Source: Protula sp. h YS-2021
Taxonomy: Eukaryota > Annelida > Polychaeta > Sabellida > Serpulidae
Assembly: GCA_949752745.1 (NCBI GenBank)
Contig: OX457034.1
Span: 30,113,544 to 30,177,543, forward strand
Direction of reading: 5' to 3'
Length of the DNA: 64,000 nucleotides
In this document: piece by piece, positions 7,501 through 21,050 of the stretch
Layout of the letters: each line of letters starts with the position of its first letter
Position numbering within the stretch: position 1 is the first letter of the stretch
Notes under the pieces: generated by a model
What the model saw: the letters and a program-made list of their open reading frames with translations, nothing else
Databases searched by the model: none
What the model was told of the DNA's origin: nothing
Translations under genes and position numbers: made by a program

Positions 7501-10500
7501 TAATACGGCATATCCTCGTCTCGGACATTTGTCGTTGTCATGTATCTGCGCCGTATGTCGAATTATGCTGACACAGTTGACGCCCCACTCTAGCGCTATT
7601 ACTCTTATATTTATGACTTCCTTAAAATCTAAGCGGTTATTGTTGCAAGATCAAAGATTTCAATTTAGTTCGTTCGTTGCATAGACTGCACATCCTAGCT
7701 TTTATTTTAGTGTTAATGCATGTTTAACTGGCCAGTCGTTAACTGGTCAACCGTCAATGATGGATAATGGATTTACAGACATGTCTTGTTATATTTTCCA
7801 TGTTGATCAAACCAACACAGGTTAAACAAGACCCAAACAGTCTGAGAAATCTGATAGATTCACAGCAGGTTATATACAAATAGTGAAAATTGTTAATTTG
7901 GTGGATACGTTAAATTTTGAAAGTGGAATATCTTTAAAAGTATTGGTGATAGAGAGACGGGGATTTGACGAGGTGATATGGCGAATATGAATTATGTATG
8001 ATCCAGTAGTGTTTTTAGGCCATTCTGAGCCCTTTAAATTGCACTTTTACAAAGGCAAAGTTTTCTACAGGCGAGTGTTAAATGAATGGTTTTAAGAACA
8101 GCGAGATAGTTTTTTTTATAAATAGATTTGTCTATTTCTTAGTGATTGGATGAATGATCAGATCAGTCCTGGAAAAAACTTCACAATAACTATGTAACTG
8201 TTTGATATATTTTTTTAAAGTAAACCTTTGTAACCATATACATCCTTCATGTTACCAGTTACCAATACAAATATATGTAATGTAAGAAGCTACTAAATTT
8301 CAACTTACAATTTAGATGTTTTCAGCATTTTATTTACAGTAGACTTTGTAAACCTAAATAATTAAAATGTACTTCTATTTCCAGCCGAGTGTGAGATGTG
8401 AGAAATAATTCTGGGGTTACGGTATATACCGCCAACAACTGGAAAAATAAAAATAAATCAAGGGGTAATGTCATTGAATGTGTGATTTGTTTTAAGAACT
8501 ACAAAAAGATGTATGTATTCCATAGGTAAAAATTGTAATTTATTTCTGCATACAAACAATATGTATTTGCACCAATTATCAACTCTAAAGAAATCAGGTA
8601 TTACACATATACCACCGACAAAAATGAAAATCCTGTGACTTTCTCAGTGAATTTGTGATATGGTTCAAGAGCTAGAAAGGAATGTATGTATACCTTTAGT
8701 AAAATTTGAACTTTATTTCTGGATACAAGCAATCGGTAGCTGCAACAAGTATCAACAGAAACAAATCACCAGAAAACATTGATGTAAAAATTCAAAGGTC
8801 CAGTACATAATACGGCATATCCTCGTCTCGGACATTTGTCGTTGTCATGTATCTGCGCCGTATGTCGAATTATGCTGACACAGTTGACGCCCCACTCTAG
8901 CGCTATTACTCTTATATTTATGACTTCCTTAAAATCTAAGCGGTTATTGTTGCAAGATCAAAGATTTCAATTTAGTTCGTTCGTTGCATAGACTGCACAT
9001 CCTAGCTTTTATTTTAGTGTTAATGCATGTTTAACTGGCCAGTCGTTAACTGGTCAACCGTCAATGATGGATAATGGATTTACAGACATGTCTTGTTATA
9101 TTTTCCATGTTGATCAAACCAACACAGGTTAAACAAGACCCAAACAGTCTGAGAAATCTGATAGATTCACAGCAGGTTATATACAAATAGTGAAAATTGT
9201 TAATTTGGTGGATACGTTAAATTTTGAAAGTGGAATATCTTTAAAAGTATTGGTGATAGAGAGACGGGGATTTGACGAGGTGATATGGCGAATATGAATT
9301 ATGTATGATCCAGTAGTGTTTTTAGGCCATTCTGAGCCCTTTAAATTGCACTTTTACAAAGGCAAAGTTTTCTACAGGCGAGTGTTAAATGAATGGTTTT
9401 AAGAACAGCGAGATAGTTTTTTTATAAATAGATTTGTCTATTTCTTAGTGATTGGATGAATGATCAGATCAGTCCTGGAAAAAACTTCACAATAACTATG
9501 TAACTGTTTGATATATTTTTTTAAAGTAAACCTTTGTAACCATATACATCCTTCATGTTACCAGTTACCAATACAAATATATGTAATGTAAGAAGCTACT
9601 AAATTTCAACTTACAATTTAGATGTTTTCAGCATTTTATTTACAGTAGACTTTGTAAACCTAAATAATTAAAATGTACTTCTATTTCCAGCCGAGTGTGA
9701 GATGTGAGAAATAATTCTGGGGTTACGGTATATACCGCCAACAACTGGAAAAATAAAAATAAATCAAGGGGTAATGTCATTGAATGTGTGATTTGTTTTA
9801 AGAACTACAAAAAGATGTATGTATTCCATAGGTAAAAATTGTAATTTATTTCTGCATACAAACAATATGTATTTGCACCAATTATCAACTCTAAAGAAAT
9901 CAGGTATTACACATATACCACCGACAAAAATGAAAATCCTGTGACTTTCTCAGTGAATTTGTGATATGGTTCAAGAGTTAGAAAGGAATGTATGTATACC
10001 TTTAGTAAAATTTGAACTTTATTTCTGGATACAAGCAATCGGTAGCTGCAACAAGTATCAACAGAAACAAATCACCAGAAAACATTGATGTAAAAATTCA
10101 AAGGTCCAGTACATAATACGGCATATCCTCGTCTCGGACATTTGTCGTTGTCATGTATCTGCGCCGTATGTCGAATTATGCTGACACAGTTGACGCCCCA
10201 CTCTAGCGCTATTACTCTTATATTTATGACTTCCTTAAAATCTAAGCGGTTATTGTTGCAAGATCAAAGATTTCAATTTAGTTCGTTCGTTGCATAGACT
10301 GCACATCCTAGCTTTTATTTTAGTGTTAATGCATGTTTAACTGGCCAGTCGTTAACTGGTCAACCGTCAATGATGGATAATGGATTTACAGACATGTCTT
10401 GTTATATTTTCCATGTTGATCAAACCAACACAGGTTAAACAAGACCCAAACAGTCTGAGAAATCTGATAGATTCACAGCAGGTTATATACAAATAGTGAA

Positions 10501-13500
10501 AATGGTTAATTTGGTGGATACGTTAAATTTTGAAAGTGGAATATCTTTAAAAGTATTGGTGATAGAGAGACGGGGATTTGACGAGGTGATATGGCGAATA
10601 TGAATTATGTATGATCCAGTAGTGTTTTTAGGCCATTCTGAGCCCTTTAAATTGCACTTTTACAAAGGCAAAGTTTTCTACAGGCGAGTGTTAAATGAAT
10701 GGTTTTAAGAACAGCGAGATAGTTTTTTTATAAATAGATTTGTCTATTTCTTAGTGATTGGATGAATGATCAGATCAGTCCTGGAAAAAACTTCACAATA
10801 ACTATGTAACTGTTTGATATATTTTTTTAAAGTAAACCTTTGTAACCATATACATCCTTCATGTTACCAGTTACCAATACAAATATATGTAATGTAAGAA
10901 GCTACTAAATTTCAACTTACAATTTAGATGTTTTCAGCATTTTATTTACAGTAGACTTTGTAAACCTAAATAATTAAAATGTACTTCTATTTCCAGCCGA
11001 GTGTGAGATGTGAGAAATAATTCTGGGGTTACGGTATATACCGCCAACAACTGGAAAAATAAAAATAAATCAAGGGGTAATGTCATTGAATGTGTGATTT
11101 GTTTTAAGAACTACAAAAAGATGTATGTATTCCATAGGTAAAAATTGTAATTTATTTCTGCATACAAACAATATGTATTTGCACCAATTATCAACTCTAA
11201 AGAAATCAGGTATTACACATATACCACCGACAAAAATGAAAATCCTGTGACTTTCTCAGTGAATTTGTGATATGGTTCAAGAGTTAGAAAGGAATGTATG
11301 TATACCTTTAGTAAAATTTGAACTTTATTTCTGGATACAAGCAATCGGTAGCTGCAACAAGTATCAACAGAAACAAATCACCAGAAAACATTGATGTAAA
11401 AATTCAAAGGTCCAGTACATAATACGGCATATCCTCGTCTCGGACATTTGTCGTTGTCATGTATCTGCGCCGTATGTCGAATTATGCTGACACAGTTGAC
11501 GCCCCACTCTAGCGCTATTACTCTTATATTTATGACTTCCTTAAAATCTAAGCGGTTATTGTTGCAAGATCAAAGATTTCAATTTAGTTCGTTCGTTGCA
11601 TAGACTGCACATCCTAGCTTTTATTTTAGTGTTAATGCATGTTTAACTGGCCAGTCGTTAACTGGTCAACCGTCAATGATGGATAATGGATTTACAGACA
11701 TGTCTTGTTATATTTTCCATGTTGATCAAACCAACACAGGTTAAACAAGACCCAAACAGTCTGAGAAATCTGATAGATTCACAGCAGGTTATATACAAAT
11801 AGTGAAAATGGTTAATTTGGTGGATACGTTAAATTTTGAAAGTGGAATATCTTTAAAAGTATTGGTGATAGAGAGACGGGGATTTGACGAGGTGATATGG
11901 CGAATATGAATTATGTATGATCCAGTAGTGTTTTTAGGCCATTCTGAGCCCTTTAAATTGCACTTTTACAAAGGCAAAGTTTTCTACAGGCGAGTGTTAA
12001 ATGAATGGTTTTAAGAACAGCGAGATAGTTTTTTTATAAATAGATTTGTCTATTTCTTAGTGATTGGATGAATGATCAGATCAGTCCTGGAAAAAACTTC
12101 ACAATAACTATGTAACTGTTTGATATATTTTTTTAAAGTAAACCTTTGTAACCATATACATCCTTCATGTTACCAGTTACCAATACAAATATATGTAATG
12201 TAAGAAGCTACTAAATTTCAACTTACAATTTAGATGTTTTCAGCATTTTATTTACAGTAGACTTTGTAAACCTAAATAATTAAAATGTACTTCTATTTCC
12301 AGCCGAGTGTGAGATGTGAGAAATAATTCTGGGGTTACGGTATATACCGCCAACAACTGGAAAAATAAAAATAAATCAAGGGGTAATGTCATTGAATGTG
12401 TGATTTGTTTTAAGAACTACAAAAAGATGTATGTATTCCATAGGTAAAAATTGTAATTTATTTCTGCATACAAACAATATGTATTTGCACCAATTATCAA
12501 CTCTAAAGAAATCAGGTATTACACATATACCACCGACAAAAATGAAAATCCTGTGACTTTCTCAGTGAATTTGTGATATGGTTCAAGAGTTAGAAAGGAA
12601 TGTATGTATACCTTTAGTAAAATTTGAACTTTATTTCTGGATACAAGCAATCGGTAGCTGCAACAAGTATCAACAGAAACAAATCACCAGAAAACATTGA
12701 TGTAAAAATTCAAAGGTCCAGTACATAATACGGCATATCCTCGTCTCGGACATTTGTCGTTGTCATGTATCTGCGCCGTATGTCGAATTATGCTGACACA
12801 GTTGACGCCCCACTCTAGCGCTATTACTCTTATATTTATGACTTCCTTAAAATCTAAGCGGTTATTGTTGCAAGATCAGAGATTTCAATTTAGTTCGTTC
12901 GTTGCATAGACTGCACATCCTAGCTTTTATTTTAGTGTTAATGCATGTTTAACTGGCCAGTCGTTAACTGGTCAACCGTCAATGATGGATAATGGATTTA
13001 CAGACATGTCTTGTTATATTTTCCATGTTGATCAAACCAACACAGGTTAAACAAGACCCAAACAGTCTGAGAAATCTGATAGATTCACAGCAGGTTATAT
13101 ACAAATAGTGAAAATGGTTAATTTGGTGGATACGTTAAATTTTGAAAGTGGAATATCTTTAAAAGTATTGGTGATAGAGAGACGGGGATTTGACGAGGTG
13201 ATATGGCGAATATGAATTATGTATGATCCAGTAGTGTTTTTAGGCCATTCTGAGCCCTTTAAATTGCACTTTTACAAAGGCAAAGTTTTCTACAGGCGAG
13301 TGTTAAATGAATGGTTTTAAGAACAGCGAGATAGTTTTTTTATAAATAGATTTGTCTATTTCTTAGTGATTGGATGAATGATCAGATCAGTCCTGGAAAA
13401 AACTTCACAATAACTATGTAACTGTTTGATATATTTTTTTAAAGTAAACCTTTGTAACCATATACATCCTTCATGTTACCAGTTACCAATACAAATATAT

Positions 13501-16500
13501 GTAATGTAAGAAGCTACTAAATTTCAACTTACAATTTAGATGTTTTCAGCATTTTATTTACAGTAGACTTTGTAAACCTAAATAATTAAAATGTACTTCT
13601 ATTTCCAGCCGAGTGTGAGATGTGAGAAATAATTCTGGGGTTACGGTATATACCGCCAACAACTGGAAAAATAAAAATAAATCAAGGGGTAATGTCATTG
13701 AATGTGTGATTTGTTTTAAGAACTACAAAAAGATGTATGTATTCCATAGGTAAAAATTGTAATTTATTTCTGCATACAAACAATATGTATTTGCACCAAT
13801 TATCAACTCTAAAGAAATCAGGTATTACACATATACCACCGACAAAAATGAAAATCCTGTGACTTTCTCAGTGAATTTGTGATATGGTTCAAGAGCTAGA
13901 AAGGAATGTATGTATACCTTTAGTAAAATTTGAACTTTATTTCTGGATACAAGCAATCGGTAGCTGCAACAAGTATCAACAGAAACAAATCACCAGAAAA
14001 CATTGATGTAAAAATTCAAAGGTCCAGTACATAATACGGCATATCCTCGTCTCGGACATTTGTCGTTGTCATGTATCTGCGCCGTATGTCGAATTATGCT
14101 GACACAGTTGACGCCCCACTCTAGCGCTATTACTCTTATATTTATGACTTCCTTAAAATCTAAGCGGTTATTGTTGCAAGATCAAAGATTTCAATTTAGT
14201 TCGTTCGTTGCATAGACTGCACATCCTAGCTTTTATTTTAGTGTTAATGCATGTTTAACTGGCCAGTCGTTAACTGGTCAACCGTCAATGATGGATAATG
14301 GATTTACAGACATGTCTTGTTATATTTTCCATGTTGATCAAACCAACACAGGTTAAACAAGACCCAAACAGTCTGAGAAATCTGATAGATTCACAGCAGG
14401 TTATATACAAATAGTGAAAATGGTTAATTTGGTGGATACGTTAAATTTTGAAAGTGGAATATCTTTAAAAGTATTGGTGATAGAGAGACGGGGATTTGAC
14501 GAGGTGATATGGCGAATATGAATTATGTATGATCCAGTAGTGTTTTTAGGCCATTCTGAGCCCTTTAAATTGCACTTTTACAAAGGCAAAGTTTTCTACA
14601 GGCGAGTGTTAAATGAATGGTTTTAAGAACAGCGAGATAGTTTTTTAATAAATAGATTTGTCTATTTCTTAGTGATTGGATGAATGATCAGATCAGTCCT
14701 GGAAAAAACTTCACAATAACTATGTAACTGTTTGATATATTTTTTTAAAGTAAACCTTTGTAACCATATACATCCTTCATGTTACCAGTTACCAATACAA
14801 ATATATGTAATGTAAGAAGCTACTAAATTTCAACTTACAATTTAGATGTTTTCAGCATTTTATTTACAGTAGACTTTGTAAACCTAAATAATTAAAATGT
14901 ACTTCTATTTCCAGCCGAGTGTGAGATGTGAGAAATAATTCTGGGGTTACGGTATATACCGCCAACAACTGGAAAAATAAAAATAAATCAAGGGGTAATG
15001 TCATTGAATGTGTGATTTGTTTTAAGAACTACAAAAAGATGTATGTATTCCATAGGTAAAAATTGTAATTTATTTCTGCATACAAACAATATGTATTTGC
15101 ACCAATTATCAACTCTAAAGAAATCAGGTATTACACATATACCACCGACAAAAATGAAAATCCTGTGACTTTCTCAGTGAATTTGTGATATGGTTCAAGA
15201 GCTAGAAAGGAATGTATGTATACCTTTAGTAAAATTTGAACTTTATTTCTGGATACAAGCAATCGGTAGCTGCAACAAGTATCAACAGAAACAAATCACC
15301 AGAAAACATTGATGTAAAAATTCAAAGGTCCAGTACATAATACGGCATATCCTCGTCTCGGACATTTGTCGTTGTCATGTATCTGCGCCGTATGTCGAAT
15401 TATGCTGACACAGTTGACGCCCCACTCTAGCGCTATTACTCTTATATTTATGACTTCCTTAAAATCTAAGCGGTTATTGTTGCAAGATCAAAGATTTCAA
15501 TTTAGTTCGTTCGTTGCATAGACTGCACATCCTAGCTTTTATTTTAGTGTTAATGCATGTTTAACTGGCCAGTCGTTAACTGGTCAACCGTCAATGATGG
15601 ATAATGGATTTACAGACATGTCTTGTTATATTTTCCATGTTGATCAAACCAACACAGGTTAAACAAGACCCAAACAGTCTGAGAAATCTGATAGATTCAC
15701 AGCAGGTTATATACAAATAGTGAAAATGGTTAATTTGGTGGATACGTTAAATTTTGAAAGTGGAATATCTTTAAAAGTATTGGTGATAGAGAGACGGGGA
15801 TTTGACGAGGTGATATGGCGAATATGAATTATGTATGATCCAGTAGTGTTTTTAGGCCATTCTGAGCCCTTTAAATTGCACTTTTACAAAGGCAAAGTTT
15901 TCTACAGGCGAGTGTTCAATGAATGGTTTTAAGAACAGCGAGATAGTTTTTTTATAAATAGATTTGTCTATTTCTTAGTGATTGGATGAATGATCAGATC
16001 AGTCCTGGAAAAAACTTCACAATAACTATGTAACTGTTTGATATATTTTTTTAAAGTAAACCTTTGTAACCATATACATCCTTCATGTTACCAGTTACCA
16101 ATACAAATATATGTAATGTAAGAAGCTACTAAATTTCAACTTACAATTTAGATGTTTTCAGCATTTTATTTACAGTAGACTTTGTAAACCTAAATAATTA
16201 AAATGTACTTCTATTTCCAGCCGAGTGTGAGATGTGAGAAATAATTCTGGGGTTACGGTATATACCGCCAACAACTGGAAAAATAAAAATAAATCAAGGG
16301 GTAATGTCATTGAATGTGTGATTTGTTTTAAGAACTACAAAAAGATGTATGTATTCCATAGGTAAAAATTGTAATTTATTTCTGCATACAAACAATATGT
16401 ATTTGCACCAATTATCAACTCTAAAGAAATCAGGTATTACACATATACCACCGACAAAAATGAAAATCCTGTGACTTTCTCAGTGAATTTGTGATATGGT

Positions 16501-17948
16501 TCAAGAGCTAGAAAGGAATGTATGTATACCTTTAGTAAAATTTGAACTTTATTTCTGGATACAAGCAATCGGTAGCTGCAACAAGTATCAACAGAAACAA
16601 ATCACCAGAAAACATTGATGTAAAAATTCAAAGGTCCAGTACATAATACGGCATATCCTCGTCTCGGACATTTGTCGTTGTCATGTATCTGCGCCGTATG
16701 TCGAATTATGCTGACACAGTTGACGCCCCACTCTAGCGCTATTACTCTTATATTTATGACTTCCTTAAAATCTAAGCGGTTATTGTTGCAAGATCAAAGA
16801 TTTCAATTTAGTTCGTTCGTTGCATAGACTGCACATCCTAGCTTTTATTTTAGTGTTAATGCATGTTTAACTGGCCAGTCGTTAACTGGTCAACCGTCAA
16901 TGATGGATAATGGATTTACAGACATGTCTTGTTATATTTTCCATGTTGATCAAACCAACACAGGTTAAACAAGACCCAAACAGTCTGAGAAATCTGATAG
17001 ATTCACAGCAGGTTATATACAAATAGTGAAAATGGTTAATTTGGTGGATACGTTAAATTTTGAAAGTGGAATATCTTTAAAAGTATTGGTGATAGAGAGA
17101 CGGGGATTTGACGAGGTGATATGGCGAATATGAATTATGTATGATCCAGTAGTGTTTTTAGGCCATTCTGAGCCCTTTAAATTGCACTTTTACAAAGGCA
17201 AAGTTTTCTACAGGCGAGTGTTAAATGAATGGTTTTAAGAACAGCGAGATAGTTTTTTATAAATAGATTTGTCTATTTCTTAGTGATTGGATGAATGATC
17301 AGATCAGTCCTGGAAAAAACTTCACAATAACTATGTAACTGTTTGATATATTTTTTTAAAGTAAACCTTTGTAACCATATACATCCTTCATGTTACCAGT
17401 TACCAATACAAATATATGTAATGTAAGAAGCTACTAAATTTCAACTTACAATTTAGATGTTTTCAGCATTTTATTTACAGTAGACTTTGTAAACCTAAAT
17501 AATTAAAATGTACTTCTATTTCCAGCCGAGTGTGAGATGTGAGAAATAATTCTGGGGTTACGGTATATACCGCCAACAACTGGAAAAATAAAAATAAATC
17601 AAGGGGTAATGTCATTGAATGTGTGATTTGTTTTAAGAACTACAAAAAGATGTATATATTCCATAGGTAAAAATTGTAATTTATTTCTGCATACAAACAA
17701 TATGTATTTGCACCAATTATCAACTCTAAAGAAATCAGGTATTACACATATACCACCGACAAAAATGAAAATCCTGTGACTTTCTCAGTGAATTTGTGAT
17801 ATGGTTCAAGAGCTAGAAAGGAATGTATGTATACCTTTAGTAAAATTTGAACTTTATTTCTGGATACAAGCAATCGGTAGCTGCAACAAGTATCAACAGA
17901 AACAAATCACCAGAAAACATTGATGTAAAAATTCAAAGGTCCAGTACA
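7501..17948 (+). repeat. Run of eight short units (4-11)
   Basis: Unit starts are 7501, 8808, 10114, 11420, 12726, 14032, 15338 and 16644. Lengths are 1307 bp for unit 4 (T8 tract), 1305 bp for unit 11 (T6 tract) and 1306 bp for the rest. Units 4 and 5 share a private T at 7891 and 9198 (AAAATTGTT for AAAATGGTT). Units 5, 6 and 7 share T in GAGTTAG (9978, 11284, 12590) where most units have GAGCTAG. Unit 8 has a private G near 12879, unit 9 reads T6-AATAAATAG (A at 14647) and unit 10 has a private C near 15917. Runs of neighbouring units sharing a variant indicate local duplication. I see no genes here. Confidence 0.95.
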
Positions 17949-18369
17949 TAATACGGCATATCCTCGTCTCGGACATTTGTCGTTGTCATGTATCTGCGCC
18001 GTATGTCGAATTATGCTGACACAGTTGACGCCCCACTCTAGCGCTATTACTCTTATATTTATGACTTCCTTAAAATCTAAGCGGTTATTGTTGCAAGATC
18101 AAAGATTTCAATTTAGTTCGTTCGTTGCATAGACTGCACATCCTAGCTTTTATTTTAGTGTTAATGCATGTTTAACTGGCCAGTCGTTAACTGGTCAACC
18201 GTCAATGATGGATAATGGATTTACAGACATGTCTTGTTATATTTTCCATGTTGATCAAACCAACACAGGTTAAACAAGACCCAAACAGTCTGAGAAATCT
18301 GATAGATTCACAGCAGGTTATATACAATTCCAGTGACATTGAAAAATGGTGTGTAAAATTACTGATAGA

Positions 18370-18669
18370 GAATTGAATTGGATAGAGCATTGGTTCGGTA
18401 AGCCGAAGGTCCCGAGTTCGACTCCAGCTCGGGGCGGCATGCAGGGAATTGACATTTGCTCAAATTGCCTTGGCTAAGCAAATACAGTAGATAAGATCAC
18501 CTATGAAGGAATTTAAAGTTGACGCCCACTTAGCGTTTCAGCCATCCCTTAAAAAACATTCTGGAAAGAAGTTAGTTTGGGCATCGTCCAATGACTTTCT
18601 TTATTTGAGTTGCCAAAGTCAATAAAATTATTTATTTTTAAACGATCAAAAGTTTCAGGGAGTGAACTC

Positions 18670-18700
<31 letters not shown>
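18370..18700 (+). mobile_element. tRNA-derived SINE-like element, unit 12
   Basis: This copy of the same element has its A box at 18370-18381, B box at 18415-18425 and an A28 tail at 18673-18700. It has the same place in the unit as in the other long units. Confidence 0.7.
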
Positions 18701-18701
<1 letters not shown>

Positions 18702-18961
18702 AGGTTTTGCCTGTAACACTTTGGTCCCTTTTTATTCTATATTGATATTGAATGTTTCAAGTCAAACCGTAAACAAGAAGAAAAAAGTGTAAGCAACGCC
18801 TGTTTTGAAAGATTTACAATGCAGCAATAAATGTTGCAATCACTCACTTTTTCCCACACCACAATCCAATTCAGATGGGAAGGTATGTAGTTTATAAACA
18901 GGCTCGAGCATCCATACAGATAGTGCTGTGCAGGTTATGGCAGTAATACAGTTGGCTGAAA

Positions 18962-19177
18962 GTTGGCTCGGGAGTGCGAGGGCGTAAGCGTTCCGGTGTT
19001 CTTCGGGACCCGGTGGATCGAGCTGGAACTCGGCTGTAGAAAGGCGAAAGGCGGCGTAAAACCCGCCCGGTATGCCGAAGCCCCGCCACTGACCAATGCA
19101 CACTGTGGTTGATCATTGACGGTGGCTGGGGTGGCCGTATATACGTCAGGCTTCTGGCAGCAAGCCATAATATATAT
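18962..19177 (+). promoter_or_regulatory. CpG-rich island with promoter-like motifs, unit 12
   Basis: This copy of the island has CCAAT at 19093-19097 and TATATAC at 19138-19144, with all motifs intact. Confidence 0.4.
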
Positions 19178-21050
19178 CCTGCACTGCACGCTTCACTTTT
19201 TGTTTTTTTTTTTACCTTTGATTATGTTTTATTTTATCCAAGAGGTAGGTTATTGTTTCTACTTCATACAAAACTTATGCAAGATTTAATCATATTTTAT
19301 TGCTGGTGCATGCACATAGAAGGCTCTAGAATATGCACAACAGTATTCCACACTCCTCTAGTATCGCTTGTTCAATGCTCTTTCAATCCAACTGGACAAT
19401 CAAAAGCTGTGCGTCTCACACTTCTTGATCTCTCTCACACTGCTTGATCTCTTCAATCATGGCATTCTACCTACGTCAGTTGCAGAGTTACTTCGGGATT
19501 GAAGGCACAGAGTACGATCGTTGTACCTTACTAAGATCGAGGATGTATATTCAGACACCGTAATATCATACTGAATTTTACTTCAGGTTTTAAACAAATA
19601 TTAAGTAGTCTTAAAACTGTTTGATTTTACATACACCGTTTATAAGAGAATGACATTGAAGCATTAACTTTGGCCATTTTTTTCTATCTTAAACCATTTC
19701 AAAGAGAATAAAATACTCAGACAAAAGTACAGATGCTCAATAATCTTTCAGATCAAGGCAGATCGATGAACTTTCTAAAATACATAAACCTATTTTATTG
19801 CTAAACATTAAAATATCTGCAATAAAGAAAATTTTAATGGTTATAAAAGTAAGATTGTAATGTGTGGATAAGTTTGTACAGTGTAGCTAAAGTGAAAAGG
19901 TGGTAGTAGAATTTGCAAAGTGGGGATACCTGCTTGACCTCTTCCGAGGATCATAATTTTAAAACTGATCTATGTGAAAATAAAAGAAGAAAGTTAATTT
20001 TCCTTGGAAAATAATAAAAAGTCAAATATATTGTACTTGCGATTGAAGAAAAATGGGCACGGTTGGGGAGAGGAAGAGCAAAGGAAGACGGATGTATGTA
20101 AATGTCTTGAGTAATAATGTGAAATAGTGAAAGTGGTTAATTTGGTGGATAGGTTAAATTTTGAAAGTCGAATATCTTTAAAAGTATTGGTGATAGAGAG
20201 ACGGGGATTTGACGAGGTGATATGGCGAATATGAATTATGTATGATCCAGTAGTGTTTTTAGGCCATTCTGAGCCCTTTAAATTGCACTTTTACAAAGGC
20301 AAAGTTTTCTACAGGCGAGTGTTAAATGAATGGTTTTAAGAACAGCGAGATAGTTTTTTTATAAATAGATTTGTCTATTTCTTAGTGATTGGATGAATGA
20401 TCAGATCAGTCCTGGAAAAAACTTCACAATAACTATGTAACTGTTTGATATATTTTTTTAAAGTAAACCTTTGTAACCATATACATCCTTCATGTTACCA
20501 GTTACCAATACAAATATATGTAATGTAAGAAGCTACTAAATTTCAACTTACAATTTAGATGTTTTCAGCATTTTATTTACAGTAGACTTTGTAAACCTAA
20601 ATAATTAAAATGTACTTCTATTTCCAGCCGAGTGTGAGATGTGAGAAATAATTCTGGGGTTACGGTATATACCGCCAACAACTGGAAAAATAAAAATAAA
20701 TCAAGGGGTAATGTCATTGAATGTGTGATTTGTTTTAAGAACTACAAAAAGATGTATGTATTCCATAGGTAAAAATTGTAATTTATTTCTGCATACAAGC
20801 AATATGTATTTGCACCAATTATCAACTCTAAAGAAATCAGGTATTACACATATACCACCGACAAAAATGAAAATCCTGTGACTTTCTCAGTGAATTTGTG
20901 ATATGGTTCAAGAGCTAGAAAGGAATGTATGTATACCTTTAGTAAAATTTGAACTTTATTTCTGGATACAAGCAATCGGTAGCTGCAACAAGTATCAACA
21001 GAAACAAATCACCAGAAAACATTGATGTAAAAATTCAAAGGTCCAGTACA

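Larger units (their letters stand above)
18328..20123 (+). other. Long-unit-specific 1.8-kb segment, unit 12
   Basis: This 1796-bp copy has the same contents and edges as in units 2, 3 and 39, with uninterrupted A28 and T11 tracts. The portion from about 19452 to 20123 holds no recognisable feature. Confidence 0.9.
17949..21050 (+). repeat. Long unit 12 (3102 bp)
   Basis: This long unit carries extra sequence at 18328-20123 (1796 bp). The poly(A) is 28 uninterrupted bases (18673-18700), and the C that follows the tract in other copies is missing. A private C lies near 20169 (AAGTCGAAT for AAGTGGAAT). The marker near its end is G (20799, ACAAGCAAT), starting a run of G that continues through unit 20. 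The upstream neighbour, unit 11, has the T6 tract, as do the units before long units 2 and 39. Confidence 0.95.

Noticed and set aside
18610..18792. A 60-codon frame with a lysine run in unit 12
   Set aside because: The lysines come from the poly(A) tail of the SINE. The frame exists only because of the A28 length in this copy.
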